Positions 1-8,339 of a stretch of DNA of 64,000 nt are shown piece after piece (positions within the stretch are counted from its first letter, which is position 1; each line of letters begins with the position of its first letter). Source of the DNA: Candidatus Omnitrophota bacterium (GTDB lineage: Bacteria > Omnitrophota > Omnitrophia > Omnitrophales > Aquincolibacteriaceae). Where the stretch lies: contig JAUYMS010000028.1 of the NCBI GenBank assembly GCA_030698625.1, forward strand, positions 67,854 through 131,853. The letters run 5' to 3'. The notes under the pieces were generated by a model, which was given only the letters and a program-made list of their open reading frames with translations, was not told the origin of the DNA and ran no database searches. A program made the position numbers and the translations under genes.

Positions 1-611
1 TGGTTGTCGACGACGGTTCTATTGACAGCACGAGTGACGCGGTTCGTATTTACTGCGAGGCACATCCGCAGGTACCTGTTAGCGTGCAGATAAACCGGAA
101 GAATTTAGGATTGGGGCGCAATTATTTAGACGGGGCACAACGCGCCAGAGGCCGTTACTATATGCTGGTCAACGGGGATAATGATATCCGCGCGGCGGAT
201 CTTTCAGCTATCGTAGCGCGTCGCGGCACGGCGGACATGATCATTCCTTTTGTCGCGAATCAGTACGACCGCCCGATAGTCCGTAATCTGGTATCGAGGC
301 TCTTCACGGTGATCGTTAATGCGACAGGCGGACATCTGCTGAAGTACTACAACGGTCCCGTGCTTCATCTGCGCGAAAATGTCCTCCGCTTCGAGCCTCC
401 GGCCTCGGGGCACGGGTATCAGGCGGAGCTCCTCTGCCGGACCTTGAGTGCGGGATGCACCTATGAGGAGGTACCGTTCTATTCCGTGCGTAGTATCCAC
501 AACCGCTCGTCCGCGTTTCGTTTTGCGAACATGGTGTCGGTAGTGAAAAGTTTGGTGCGAATATATATTCATCGGTTCCGCAGAGCGACTGCGAAGGCGC
601 AAAAGCTATGA
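1..611 (+). CDS. Glycosyltransferase family 2, 5'-truncated by window edge
   Basis: The frame is open from the first base (first full codon at 3) to the TGA at 609-611, so the true start is outside the window. The visible protein begins VVDDGS, the nucleotide-binding strand of a GT-A fold, followed by the NxGxGxN-type segment (KNLGLGRNYLDGA) and an NGDND acidic motif in the DxD position. This is the pattern of GT2 enzymes of the dolichol/undecaprenyl-phosphate sugar transferase type. The basic C-terminal tail has no clear membrane helix. It would transfer a nucleotide-activated sugar to a lipid carrier or glycan on the cytoplasmic face; substrate unknown. Its stop overlaps the start of the next gene (ATGA), implying translational coupling. 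Confidence 0.85.
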   Translation, partial: VVDDGSIDSTSDAVRIYCEAHPQVPVSVQINRKNLGLGRNYLDGAQRARGRYYMLVNGDNDIRAADLSAIVARRGTADMIIPFVANQYDRPIVRNLVSRLFTVIVNATGGHLLKYYNGPVLHLRENVLRFEPPASGHGYQAELLCRTLSAGCTYEEVPFYSVRSIHNRSSAFRFANMVSVVKSLVRIYIHRFRRATAKAQKL

Positions 612-1144
612 AAGGTTTGATCGTTGCGTCGCTTTCATTCCTGTTCCTAGTGGCGCTTGCGATTCTTCTGCTGAGGCGCAACAAGAGCCCTAACTATCTT
701 GGCATCTTTTTCCGCACCTTTGCGTGGACCATCCCCTTCTATGTCGTTCTGTACCGAATGTCGAAACCGGATCTCGGTTTCTTGGGCGATTCCTGGGTTT
801 TTGCAAACGGGTGGTTGGATTTTCTGAACGGCCTCTTAATCCTGGTGATGCTCTTTCATTGCTTTGTGGATGTGACGTACGCGACCGTAATCACGGGTTT
901 TTCAAACAACCTGATCCTGTACATGGCTCGCCCGGAAGGCATCTCGCTTCAGGAAGTGAAGGAGATCTATGGGGCGGGCGATGAGGGGGATCCAGTCGTT
1001 CAAAATCGCCTGGAGCAACTTGTGCAACGCCGTTATGCGGAGCGATGCGGCGAGGACAGCTACCGTGTGCTTCCCAAAGGGCGCCGGCTTGCATGGATTG
1101 CCGCAGGATTGCAGCGGATCTGGCGCATCGGGGGGGCGGTCTGA
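608..1144 (+). CDS. Small polytopic membrane protein with winged-helix-like tail
   Basis: 178 aa, family not recognised. Residues about 4-22, 31-49 and 68-105 are strongly hydrophobic and could form three or four membrane helices. The C-terminal ~75 residues are soluble and resemble a winged-helix fold: an acidic helix, LEQLVQRRYAERCGED, then a YRVLPKGRRLA hairpin of the kind seen in MarR/PadR-like tails. The next gene has the same layout and comparable sequence at the same places, so the two look like paralogues. ATGA start/stop overlap upstream and TGATG downstream put it in the glycan operon. I infer a membrane accessory role for the adjacent glycosyltransferase; there is no direct evidence for it. 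Confidence 0.75.
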   Translation: MKGLIVASLSFLFLVALAILLLRRNKSPNYLGIFFRTFAWTIPFYVVLYRMSKPDLGFLGDSWVFANGWLDFLNGLLILVMLFHCFVDVTYATVITGFSNNLILYMARPEGISLQEVKEIYGAGDEGDPVVQNRLEQLVQRRYAERCGEDSYRVLPKGRRLAWIAAGLQRIWRIGGAV

Positions 1145-1692
1145 TGTTGCGCGGCGTTTTGTTGAGCCTCTCGCTGACAGCCGTGGGCATTATAGTTCAA
1201 ATTGTGACTGCGCACGCTTTGCGTCCGCGCAAGATGTTCAACCACGCGCTTTTGATTTTTGTGGGGAGCTTTCCGGTATTCGTTTTTTTGTATTACGCGA
1301 CCGCGGTATTCTGGCCGGGGCTGCCGGCGGCGGAAGCGGGGATGTCAGAGTTACCCGGTTTGATCAACGGGCTTTTGTTTCACGCGCTGTTGTTTTTGAA
1401 CTACGTGCAATGCCTCTATTATCTGACACAACCTGTAACATTGAGGGTCTTAATGGAGATGGCGCGGAGTGGTGACGCTGTGGTCCGGGGGCGCGCCATC
1501 AATGCAATGCACAGCTTCGATCATATGGTCTCCACTCGTTTTGAGGTGTTGGTTTTGCATCAGTTTGCCCGCCGGGAGGGCGAGCGGTACTACCTGACTC
1601 AGAAGGGTGAGCGATTTGCACTAGTTTTCAAATTTCTAAGGCGCCTATTCGGGATTTCTTATTATCTGAAGCGTGCCGCCACGGCGATTTAA
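1144..1692 (+). CDS. Paralogue of the preceding membrane/winged-helix protein
   Basis: 182 aa from the ATG at 1144, which overlaps the upstream TGA; an in-frame ATG at 1045 would lie deep inside the previous gene and is not used. Hydrophobic segments near residues 3-24, 33-55 and 70-95 predict a multi-pass membrane protein. The C-terminal part contains a helix-turn-helix-like stretch ending in REGERYYLTQKGERFAL, typical of winged-helix wing hairpins. The upstream gene has the same membrane-then-winged-helix order. Function unknown. The combination could be a membrane-bound sensor/regulator or a fold used for protein-protein contact. Confidence 0.75.
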   Translation: MLRGVLLSLSLTAVGIIVQIVTAHALRPRKMFNHALLIFVGSFPVFVFLYYATAVFWPGLPAAEAGMSELPGLINGLLFHALLFLNYVQCLYYLTQPVTLRVLMEMARSGDAVVRGRAINAMHSFDHMVSTRFEVLVLHQFARREGERYYLTQKGERFALVFKFLRRLFGISYYLKRAATAI

Positions 1693-1702
1693 AGGGAACG
1701 GC

Positions 1703-2806
1703 ATGGGATTCAATATAGGAATCGATATTCAATCAACCCGAGGCAAGGCATCCGGACTCGGCGTCTACACGCGAAATTTTATTGAGGCTCTGAAGCGAGA
1801 GCGGCCCGAGGATATGAAGATTACTTTCTATTCGCGACCGGATGATACGGACCTGAACACCTGGCAGAGGTGTTTCTGGGAAAACTTAGAATTGCCGAAA
1901 TTGGCTCGGAAGGATAATGTAGACGTGTTGCATGTGCCGGCCTTCTCGCCGCCGTTGTCGCGGGGCTTCCGCCTTGTAGTCACAGTGCATGATATTATTG
2001 GTAAGCTTTTCCCGAATCAACTCGGGCTGCCGAGCGCGCTCTATTGGGGGAAGTGGCTGCCTTTCAGCATCAAGCGCGCGGATCTGATTATTGCAGATAC
2101 GGAGTATACGAAGAAAGATCTCATGACCCACCTCGGCGTACCGAGTGAAAAGATCCATGTGATCTATGCCTCAGGGCATGAGGGGTTTAGCTCAGAGTTG
2201 TTGCCTGACGAAAAGGCGAGAGTGAAACAAGCATATGGAATTCGTGAGGAGTACTTTCTTTTTGTGGGGACGCTCGAACCACGCAAGAATCTTTCGCGAG
2301 TTTTGGAAGCCTTCGCCGCGTATCGTGCGGGCAGGAACGGGCACGGAGCGCAGCAGCTCGTTGTTGTGGGTTCGAAGGATTTCGCGCACGGTCAGTATTA
2401 TAAAAAGTTGCTGCGAGAGGCACGCCTCCGAGAGGGTGATGTCATTTTTACGGGGTATGTGAGCCACGCAGATCTCAATGCGTTGTATACCGCCTCAAAT
2501 TTACTTGTGTTCCCGTCGCTTTATGAGGGTTTCGGAATCCCCGTTTTGGAGGCGATGGCGTCGGGCACTCCGGTCTTGACCGCGCGGGCAACGTCCATTC
2601 CGGAGGTCGCCGGAGATGCGGCATATTACGTGGATCCTTATCGTGTGGAAGAGATCGTGCGCGGCATGATCGATCTTAGTGAAAATGCAGGATTACGCAA
2701 CTCTTTAATAAAGAAAGGTTTACAACAAAAGAATCGCTTTTCGTGGGACCGGACGGCACGGGAGACTCTAGAAGTTTATAGAAGGGTGGTCGCCAATGGC
2801 AGTTGA
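1703..2806 (+). CDS. Glycosyltransferase family 4 (GT-B fold)
   Basis: 367 aa. I chose the ATG at 1703, preceded by AAAGGGA; a longer in-frame start at 1673 would overlap the previous gene. The N-terminal half has the glycine-rich acceptor loop (SGLGVYTRNF) and HVPAFSPP/VHDIIG segments. The C-terminal half has GTLEPRKNL (donor-binding lysine region) and the family signature EGFGIPVLEAMASGTPV with the two glutamates that hold the nucleotide sugar. It resembles WbaZ/mannosyltransferase-type GT4 enzymes of O-antigen and exopolysaccharide clusters. It should act in the cytoplasm on a lipid-linked glycan. The donor sugar cannot be told from sequence. It overlaps the next gene by 11 bases. Confidence 0.92.
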   Translation: MGFNIGIDIQSTRGKASGLGVYTRNFIEALKRERPEDMKITFYSRPDDTDLNTWQRCFWENLELPKLARKDNVDVLHVPAFSPPLSRGFRLVVTVHDIIGKLFPNQLGLPSALYWGKWLPFSIKRADLIIADTEYTKKDLMTHLGVPSEKIHVIYASGHEGFSSELLPDEKARVKQAYGIREEYFLFVGTLEPRKNLSRVLEAFAAYRAGRNGHGAQQLVVVGSKDFAHGQYYKKLLREARLREGDVIFTGYVSHADLNALYTASNLLVFPSLYEGFGIPVLEAMASGTPVLTARATSIPEVAGDAAYYVDPYRVEEIVRGMIDLSENAGLRNSLIKKGLQQKNRFSWDRTARETLEVYRRVVANGS

Positions 2807-3497
2807 GAAACAGCAGCGCACTTTTCAGGATATTCAAGCAGAGTATGATCAGCTGTTTCGTGATGAACCGATCCGGGATGATGATCGCGGGTACAGGTGG
2901 CATGCACAGCAGGTCCTCAAGCAGCGCAAACATTATGACCATATCTTAGATCTGGCTTGCGGAGGCGGCTTTTTTCTAAAGCAACTTGCTCAAATGGCAG
3001 GTGAGCGGATTGGGCGCATATCAGGTTCAGATCTCTCCGGTGAAGCCTTGGAACTGGCGCGCCGAGAGTACCCTCAGGCCAAATTGATGTTAGCTGCCGC
3101 CGAGAGCCTTCCGGTCGCAGACAACACCTATGATGCGATCATCTGCCTCGGTAGCTTGGAGCATTTTCTTGACGTGGGCAGTGCCGTTGCCGAAATGAAA
3201 CGTGTTACAAAGAGGGACGGCCTTTTCTTTATCCTCGTGCCAAATCTCTTTTGGTATAAGGATCTCTTGGCGGTCTTATTTAAGGGGACGCGACTGACGC
3301 GTAATCAAACTCATGAGCGCTTTGCGGCTATGGGCGAGTGGCAGGAGCTCTTCGCAAGTCTGGGGCTGCGTGTCGTTAAGACCGTGAAGTATAACGGTGT
3401 GGCAAAAAATTCTTGGAAGCAGTGCCTCAAAGACCTAATTATACCGCTGCGCTTTTCCTACCACTTTATGTTTATCTGTCAGCCGGCGGAGGTTTAA
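2796..3497 (+). CDS. Class I SAM-dependent methyltransferase
   Basis: 233 aa. Motif I is LDLACGGGFFLKQL (residues about 50-63), followed by GSDLSGEALELAR (acidic residue for the ribose), AAAESLPVADNTYDAIICLGSLEH (motifs II/III) and VTKRDGLFFILVP (motif IV/V), matching the Methyltransf_11/25 families. No signal peptide. Its position between a GT4 and a CDP-alcohol phosphatidyltransferase suggests that the substrate is a sugar or lipid intermediate of the surface glycan, though the family is too broad to tell. Start ATG 2796 has a GGGTGG-like ribosome site inside the end of the GT4 gene. Confidence 0.9.
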   Translation: MAVEKQQRTFQDIQAEYDQLFRDEPIRDDDRGYRWHAQQVLKQRKHYDHILDLACGGGFFLKQLAQMAGERIGRISGSDLSGEALELARREYPQAKLMLAAAESLPVADNTYDAIICLGSLEHFLDVGSAVAEMKRVTKRDGLFFILVPNLFWYKDLLAVLFKGTRLTRNQTHERFAAMGEWQELFASLGLRVVKTVKYNGVAKNSWKQCLKDLIIPLRFSYHFMFICQPAEV

Positions 3498-3503
3498 AGC
3501 ATC

Positions 3504-4331
3504 ATGGTGGAATCCCTGAAAGAACTCAGCCGGGTATGCCAGAAGCCACGCTATAAAAAAGACGGCAATTGGATGGTCCGTCACTTTTTACGCGACTGGG
3601 CGCTGCCGGTGACCTGGCTCCTGCTGCATACGAGTGTGACGGCCAATCAGGTGACAACCGTGTCGCTAATTGTCGGATTGTCGGGCCTCATGTTGTTTGC
3701 AAAGACTTCGCCTGCCCTGTTCTTCTTGGGGGCGCTTCTGGTGCAGCTGTGGTATTTTCTAGACCACGTTGACGGCCAGATTGCTCGTTATCGCAAGACG
3801 GCCTCTCTGACCGGACGGTTCTTTGATTTTGTAACGCATCATATTATCCATGGAGTCCTCTTTTTTAGCCTGGGTTATTACTGTTTCAAAATGACCGACA
3901 ACTCTTTCTTCCTCTTCTGGGGGTTCAGTGCGTCGCTTGCGATGATGGTTTTTAACCTGCTCCATGACACTAAATATAAGACATTCTTCGAACGCCTTGT
4001 TACCTTCCGGCAGGTTTCCATTGCCGGCAGCAAAGCCGGGGAGAAGGCGGAGTGCGAATCCGCGGACAAGAGCGAAAGGTTCGGGGCCCTCCGAAAGCTA
4101 TTTTCATGGGGACATAAGGCCGCGGAAATTCATGTCGTGATGAACATCTTAACGCTGGTGGCATTTTGCGAGCTGTTTCCGTTCTTCGCAGAGGCAAAAC
4201 TGAGATTGTATCTCTTCATCGTGTACGGCGTGACGGTGCCAATGCTCGCTGTCGTAAAGCTGACTTATTGGATTAAAAATCAAACGATTGATAAAGAATT
4301 CGATGCGTTATTTAAGCCGCACCGAGGCTGA
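3504..4331 (+). CDS. CDP-alcohol phosphatidyltransferase family protein, altered last catalytic residue
   Basis: 275 aa multi-pass membrane protein. The family motif DxxDGxxAR(8)GxxxDxxxD is clear: D87, D90-G91, A94-R95, G104, D108. At the place of the last aspartate, thought to be the catalytic base, the codon is CAT, giving H112 (FDFVTHH). Family members join a CDP-linked alcohol (often CDP-diacylglycerol) to another alcohol such as glycerol-phosphate, inositol or serine in the membrane. A polar insert near residues 165-205 separates two helix groups. In this context it may make a glycan-linked or inositol-type lipid. With the changed residue, activity may be modified or lost. A 6-base gap separates it from the methyltransferase gene. 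Confidence 0.85.
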   Translation: MVESLKELSRVCQKPRYKKDGNWMVRHFLRDWALPVTWLLLHTSVTANQVTTVSLIVGLSGLMLFAKTSPALFFLGALLVQLWYFLDHVDGQIARYRKTASLTGRFFDFVTHHIIHGVLFFSLGYYCFKMTDNSFFLFWGFSASLAMMVFNLLHDTKYKTFFERLVTFRQVSIAGSKAGEKAECESADKSERFGALRKLFSWGHKAAEIHVVMNILTLVAFCELFPFFAEAKLRLYLFIVYGVTVPMLAVVKLTYWIKNQTIDKEFDALFKPHRG

Positions 4332-4338
4332 GATAATC

Positions 4339-5931
4339 ATGGGAAAGATTTTAGGTAATATCGGGGTCATGTTGCTCAGCACGACCCTCTTTTTTGGTAC
4401 CGCCGAGGTCCTTGTTAGTATTATAAAAGCCGACAAGGTGCGTAATTACTACGACGACCAAACGTTGAAGGCGCTGGGTGATCCTGTGCCGAAGAAGGCC
4501 GATGGAGAGTACCGGATTTATATATTCGGGGGTTCCTCAGCGTATGGCTTTCCGGTGTCTGAGCGCTATTCAATTACGGCATGGCTGAGGACGAGTTTTC
4601 CGTACCTCCTGAAGGACCGCAATATCAAGGTCATCAATGGGGGTTGGCCCGGAAAGGCCAGTTACCACGTGATTGAGGGGGTTCGGGCGGCAATGAAATA
4701 CGATCCGGACCTCTATATTATCTATGCGGGTCATAATGAATTCACGGCCTCGAATCGAATCTATAGAGATAACAAACTCTATTGGTTCAACATGCAGATG
4801 CAGTTTCGCAGTGCCCTCTATAAATATCTGACCGTTCGTTTTAACCGTTTGCGCCGGAAAATGATTTACGGCTCAAGCGGTCATCCCGAGAAGGAGTACC
4901 GGGAAGAGGCAATTGCTAAGAAGGTATATCCTGAAATCGAAGTCAGCAGTGCCGAGTACGCGGAGATCGTAAGCCAGTATAAGTCGAATATGGAGAACGT
5001 CATTCGCTACGCTCAGCGGCACGGGGTCGATTTGGTCATGCTGACCATGCCGTCGAATCTGAAGGGGGTTCCGCCGGGCTCCTCGCGGCATGAGACAGAG
5101 CTCGATGACCTCGCTTTGAAGCGATGGGAGAAGGCTTATGCGAAGGGGCGTGAGTTTGAGGACGCGGGGGATCACGCTAAGGCAGTGATCGCATACAACA
5201 AGGCCATTGAAATTGACCCCACCTATGCCGAGCTTCACTATCGTCTGGCGATTGCGCTCGAAGTCCTTGGCCGCTTTGAGAATGCAAAGAAGGAATATCT
5301 TCTTGCGAAGGACCTGGATGCACGGCCCTGGCGGGCGAAATCCGCCGTGAATGAAGTTATTGCGGAACTCGGGCGAGAGTTTGATGTGCCTGTGGTCGAG
5401 ATCGTTAAGGCGTTTGAAAAGCTCTCGCCGCATGGAATCCCCGGAGGGAGTCTCTTTATCGACAATGTGCATCCCACAGTGGAGGCTCAGCAGGTGATCA
5501 CGGATGAGATTCTAGGGACCTTGGCACGCCGTAATCTGGTGGCCCGGTCGGGGGAGTGGGATTGGCAGGCGGTTACAGCGGCGCGTGCAGATAAGGATAA
5601 TGAAATCTGGAAGGTCGACGGGTCGGTTAACGCTTATCGATATATTTTACGGGGCCTGCATCTGTGGGAACAGGGCCGCTACGATCAGGTTATCGAGGAC
5701 CTTGAGACCGGCCTGAAACTGATGCCGGACTTTCTCGAATCTTACGGTTTCATCGCTGACTCCTACTGGCAATTAGGCGAAAGTGCCCGGGCATTAGAGA
5801 CATACGAACTTTTTCAACGCAAGGATCCCAAAATCTTCGAATTCACACTGGAACGGTACCCCAATCTTGAACACAGCTACAGCCAAAGTCTCGACGTCGG
5901 ACAAGCGCTCGTCCGAGCGACCAAGCAATAG
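4339..5931 (+). CDS. Membrane-anchored SGNH hydrolase/acyltransferase with TPR repeats
   Basis: 530 aa from ATG 4339; in-frame ATG 4303 and TTG 4288 would overlap the previous gene. Residues 5-28 form a hydrophobic N-terminal anchor, so the rest is probably periplasmic. SGNH blocks are visible: IFGGSSAYG (residues 62-70, nucleophile Ser in block I), NGGWPGKAS (block II Gly), AGHNEF near residue 130 (block III Asn) and DNVHPT near residue 376 (catalytic Asp/His). One TPR-like pair is inserted around residues 265-335, before the DxxH block, and another follows at about 435-500. Such enzymes add or remove acyl groups on polysaccharides. I infer glycan O-acylation or deacylation at the cell surface. 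Confidence 0.85.
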   Translation: MGKILGNIGVMLLSTTLFFGTAEVLVSIIKADKVRNYYDDQTLKALGDPVPKKADGEYRIYIFGGSSAYGFPVSERYSITAWLRTSFPYLLKDRNIKVINGGWPGKASYHVIEGVRAAMKYDPDLYIIYAGHNEFTASNRIYRDNKLYWFNMQMQFRSALYKYLTVRFNRLRRKMIYGSSGHPEKEYREEAIAKKVYPEIEVSSAEYAEIVSQYKSNMENVIRYAQRHGVDLVMLTMPSNLKGVPPGSSRHETELDDLALKRWEKAYAKGREFEDAGDHAKAVIAYNKAIEIDPTYAELHYRLAIALEVLGRFENAKKEYLLAKDLDARPWRAKSAVNEVIAELGREFDVPVVEIVKAFEKLSPHGIPGGSLFIDNVHPTVEAQQVITDEILGTLARRNLVARSGEWDWQAVTAARADKDNEIWKVDGSVNAYRYILRGLHLWEQGRYDQVIEDLETGLKLMPDFLESYGFIADSYWQLGESARALETYELFQRKDPKIFEFTLERYPNLEHSYSQSLDVGQALVRATKQ

Positions 5932-5941
5932 TCCGAGCGGC

Positions 5942-7597
5942 ATGATGATTCTTCTGAGTCGCATTGTCCTGGTGGCATGCGTCTGCGATTTTGTCTTCAT
6001 GTTCTACTGTATCGCTACGGGATTTCCACCCGAGGTGGCGGGGGTTGCGATTAAGTTGAAGAATATTCGCACGCCATTCATCGCGGGCATGAGTTTGCTG
6101 ATTGCCTCGGTCGCTCTGCGTCCCGATAGGTTAACCGTCATGGCAAGGTGGCGCGAAAAAATCGACAGGTTTGCCGCCCAACCCTATGCCGTGTGGATCG
6201 TTTTTGGGCTATTCAGTCTTCTCTTTTTATGGCAGCAGATAAGCCAATATTTGGCTGTGGATATCAATTTCATCCCCTTCAGTTTCTACGACTACATGCT
6301 GTACCATTTCTTCCAGGGGAAAATTAATTACACAGGGCTGCTCCATCATTACTACCATGTAAACAATATCCTTTACCTGTTCGCGCCCTTTTGGGTTGCG
6401 GTAAAGAGCCCGTGGCTGCTGGTTGTCAGCTATGGGGTTATTGCCGCTCTTCCCGTCTTCCCGCTGTACGGAGTGGCGAAGGATAGGTTTGGTCATGCCG
6501 CAGCCGGTCTCGCCGTCACACTTTTGTACTGCAACTATCGTTATTTACAGAACGTTCTGCTTATGAATTTTTCCGTTGAGATATTCTATCCGCTTTTTAT
6601 CTTCAGTTGTGTCTATTTTGCCTTGCGGAATCGGTGGGTGGGTTACTACAGCTGTCTGGCGCTCGGCCTCTGCGTTAAGGAAGACTCGTTCCTGTATTTT
6701 TCGGCGCTCGGAGCCCTCGTTTTTTTTCTCCCGGGCCGGAACAAACTGCACGGTGCAGTCACCGCTTTGATGTCGGTTCTTTATTTTGCCTTTATTACCA
6801 TGGTCTTTATGCCCGCAACGGGCAATGCGATTTTGTCGGGGGATTTAAGAAACTTTAGCGGTGCGGGGGAAGGTGTAGGCGAGATAGTTCTAAATCTTCT
6901 AAAAAACCCGGTGGGCATGTTTAATGTCCTTTTCGGCGAACCGGAAAAGATGAAGACTTTTTTCAACCTGGTCTACCGCTTGCTTTTTTTACCGCTTCTG
7001 AGCCCGAGTGTGCTGCTGGTTTTGGTGGCGCTCTTCCCGCTTTTTTTTCAGTCCTCAGATATCCACGGACACTTTGTCGGTTTGCGCTTTCACTACGCCG
7101 CGGCGGTCATCCCGTTCGTCTTTGTTGCGTTTATTTATGGGTACTCGAATTTGTGCCGGTGGATAAAGTCGGACCGCTGGCGGAGGGCCTTTTTTTGGAC
7201 TTCTTTTTTGGTGATGCTGCTTCTGAATGTTGGGCACTACCGAACATCTCGGATTACAGGCGAGAATCTAGAGTCGATTGCGTGGGCGCGATCGATTCCG
7301 GCGGGCGCGGTCGTTGTTACGCACGGCCACCTTTTACCGTATGTGGGGTATCGTAAGTACAACTTCTATTATGCGGACCCTTGGACATGGGCTCATCATC
7401 CTATGAATAAAGTCTTTAAAAATGCCGATTACTATCTAATAGATCTAAATGTGAACCTTTACCCCTGGAATGCCGATCGAATGAGGGCGGAGATCGGCGC
7501 ATTAAACGCGAATGAGGATTACGAATTGATCCGGCGGGATAGGGATGTCCGGTATCTGTATAAAAGAAGGGAATTGAGTGAGGCGAGCGATGGTTAA
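5942..7597 (+). CDS. DUF2079-like multi-pass membrane protein
   Basis: 551 aa with roughly a dozen hydrophobic segments. The start at ATG 5942 follows the upstream stop by 10 bases; an upstream in-frame start at 5867 would overlap the SGNH gene by 65 bases. The order of conserved stretches (FSFYDYMLYHFFQGKIN, an FAPFWVAVKSPWLLV loop, MNFSVEIFYPLFIF, then CVKEDSFLYF) matches the DUF2079 family, which looks like a GT-C type membrane glycosyltransferase. GT-C enzymes use polyprenyl-phosphate sugars and act on the periplasmic side, which fits the polyprenyl-phosphate GT2 encoded next. The C-terminal soluble part (residues about 460-550) resembles the periplasmic tail of such enzymes. Substrate unknown. 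Confidence 0.8.
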   Translation: MMILLSRIVLVACVCDFVFMFYCIATGFPPEVAGVAIKLKNIRTPFIAGMSLLIASVALRPDRLTVMARWREKIDRFAAQPYAVWIVFGLFSLLFLWQQISQYLAVDINFIPFSFYDYMLYHFFQGKINYTGLLHHYYHVNNILYLFAPFWVAVKSPWLLVVSYGVIAALPVFPLYGVAKDRFGHAAAGLAVTLLYCNYRYLQNVLLMNFSVEIFYPLFIFSCVYFALRNRWVGYYSCLALGLCVKEDSFLYFSALGALVFFLPGRNKLHGAVTALMSVLYFAFITMVFMPATGNAILSGDLRNFSGAGEGVGEIVLNLLKNPVGMFNVLFGEPEKMKTFFNLVYRLLFLPLLSPSVLLVLVALFPLFFQSSDIHGHFVGLRFHYAAAVIPFVFVAFIYGYSNLCRWIKSDRWRRAFFWTSFLVMLLLNVGHYRTSRITGENLESIAWARSIPAGAVVVTHGHLLPYVGYRKYNFYYADPWTWAHHPMNKVFKNADYYLIDLNVNLYPWNADRMRAEIGALNANEDYELIRRDRDVRYLYKRRELSEASDG

Positions 7598-8339
7598 GGA
7601 AAAGACCACAAAAGTGATTGTTGTCATGCCCGCCTATAACGCATCCAAGACACTGCGTGATACCTACGAGAAGATCCCACATGATCTCGTTGACGAGATC
7701 ATCCTGGTCGATGATGCTAGCCGCGATGGTACCCAGGAAAAGGCCCAGGAATTGGGTATCCCGTGCATCCGGCATTATCACAACCTCGGATACGGCGGCA
7801 ACCAGAAAACCTGTTATACGGAAGCGCTGCGGCGGGGCGCTGACATCGTCATCATGATCCATCCTGATGGTCAGTATGATCCGGCGTTCCTCGGTCCGAT
7901 CATAGAACCGATAAGTGCCGGAAAGGCCGATGTCGTGCTGGGATCGCGAATGCTTCACAAAAAAAAGGCACTCGAAGGAGGGATGCCCCTGTATAAGTTT
8001 ATCGCAAATGTGTTTCTTACGGCCGTTGAGAATATTGTGCTCGGGAATCGACTATCTGAATACCACACCGGTTACAGGGCATACAGCCGTCATTTTCTGG
8101 AGACGATCCCCTTCATGCGCAATTCCGATGACTTCGTTTTTGACACTCAAGTCCTCGTGCAGGCGACGCACTTTAAAATGCGGATTTGTGAAATCCCGGT
8201 GTCTACACGTTATTTCAAAGAGGCTTCGTCCATCAACTTCGGCACTTCACTTGTGTACGGTCTGAAAACCTTGTGGGTATTGGTGAGGTATCTTGCTCAT
8301 CGGTTTCGTTTTTTTTCATGCCGCCTATTTCTTCCGTGA
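7590..8339 (+). CDS. GT2, polyprenyl-phosphate sugar transferase type (DPM1-like)
   Basis: 249 aa. ATG 7590 is used; a GTG at 7578 is also in frame. Motifs: VMPAYNASKTL at the N terminus, ILVDDASRDGT, HNLGYGGNQK, IHPDGQYDP (DxD equivalent) and LGSRML, the classic order of dolichol-phosphate mannose synthase-like GT2 proteins. YHTGYRAYS is the conserved G-[YF]-R segment. It should make a polyprenyl-phosphate-linked sugar in the cytoplasm, which GT-C membrane enzymes (the flanking DUF2079-like and GT87 proteins are candidates) then use outside. It overlaps the upstream gene by 8 bases and the downstream one by 22. Confidence 0.92.
   Translation: MVKEKTTKVIVVMPAYNASKTLRDTYEKIPHDLVDEIILVDDASRDGTQEKAQELGIPCIRHYHNLGYGGNQKTCYTEALRRGADIVIMIHPDGQYDPAFLGPIIEPISAGKADVVLGSRMLHKKKALEGGMPLYKFIANVFLTAVENIVLGNRLSEYHTGYRAYSRHFLETIPFMRNSDDFVFDTQVLVQATHFKMRICEIPVSTRYFKEASSINFGTSLVYGLKTLWVLVRYLAHRFRFFSCRLFLP

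Noticed and set aside
1045-1143. Upstream start for the second membrane protein (215-residue form)
   Set aside because: It would run about 100 bases inside the preceding gene; ATG 1144 gives the usual overlap and a hydrophobic N terminus.
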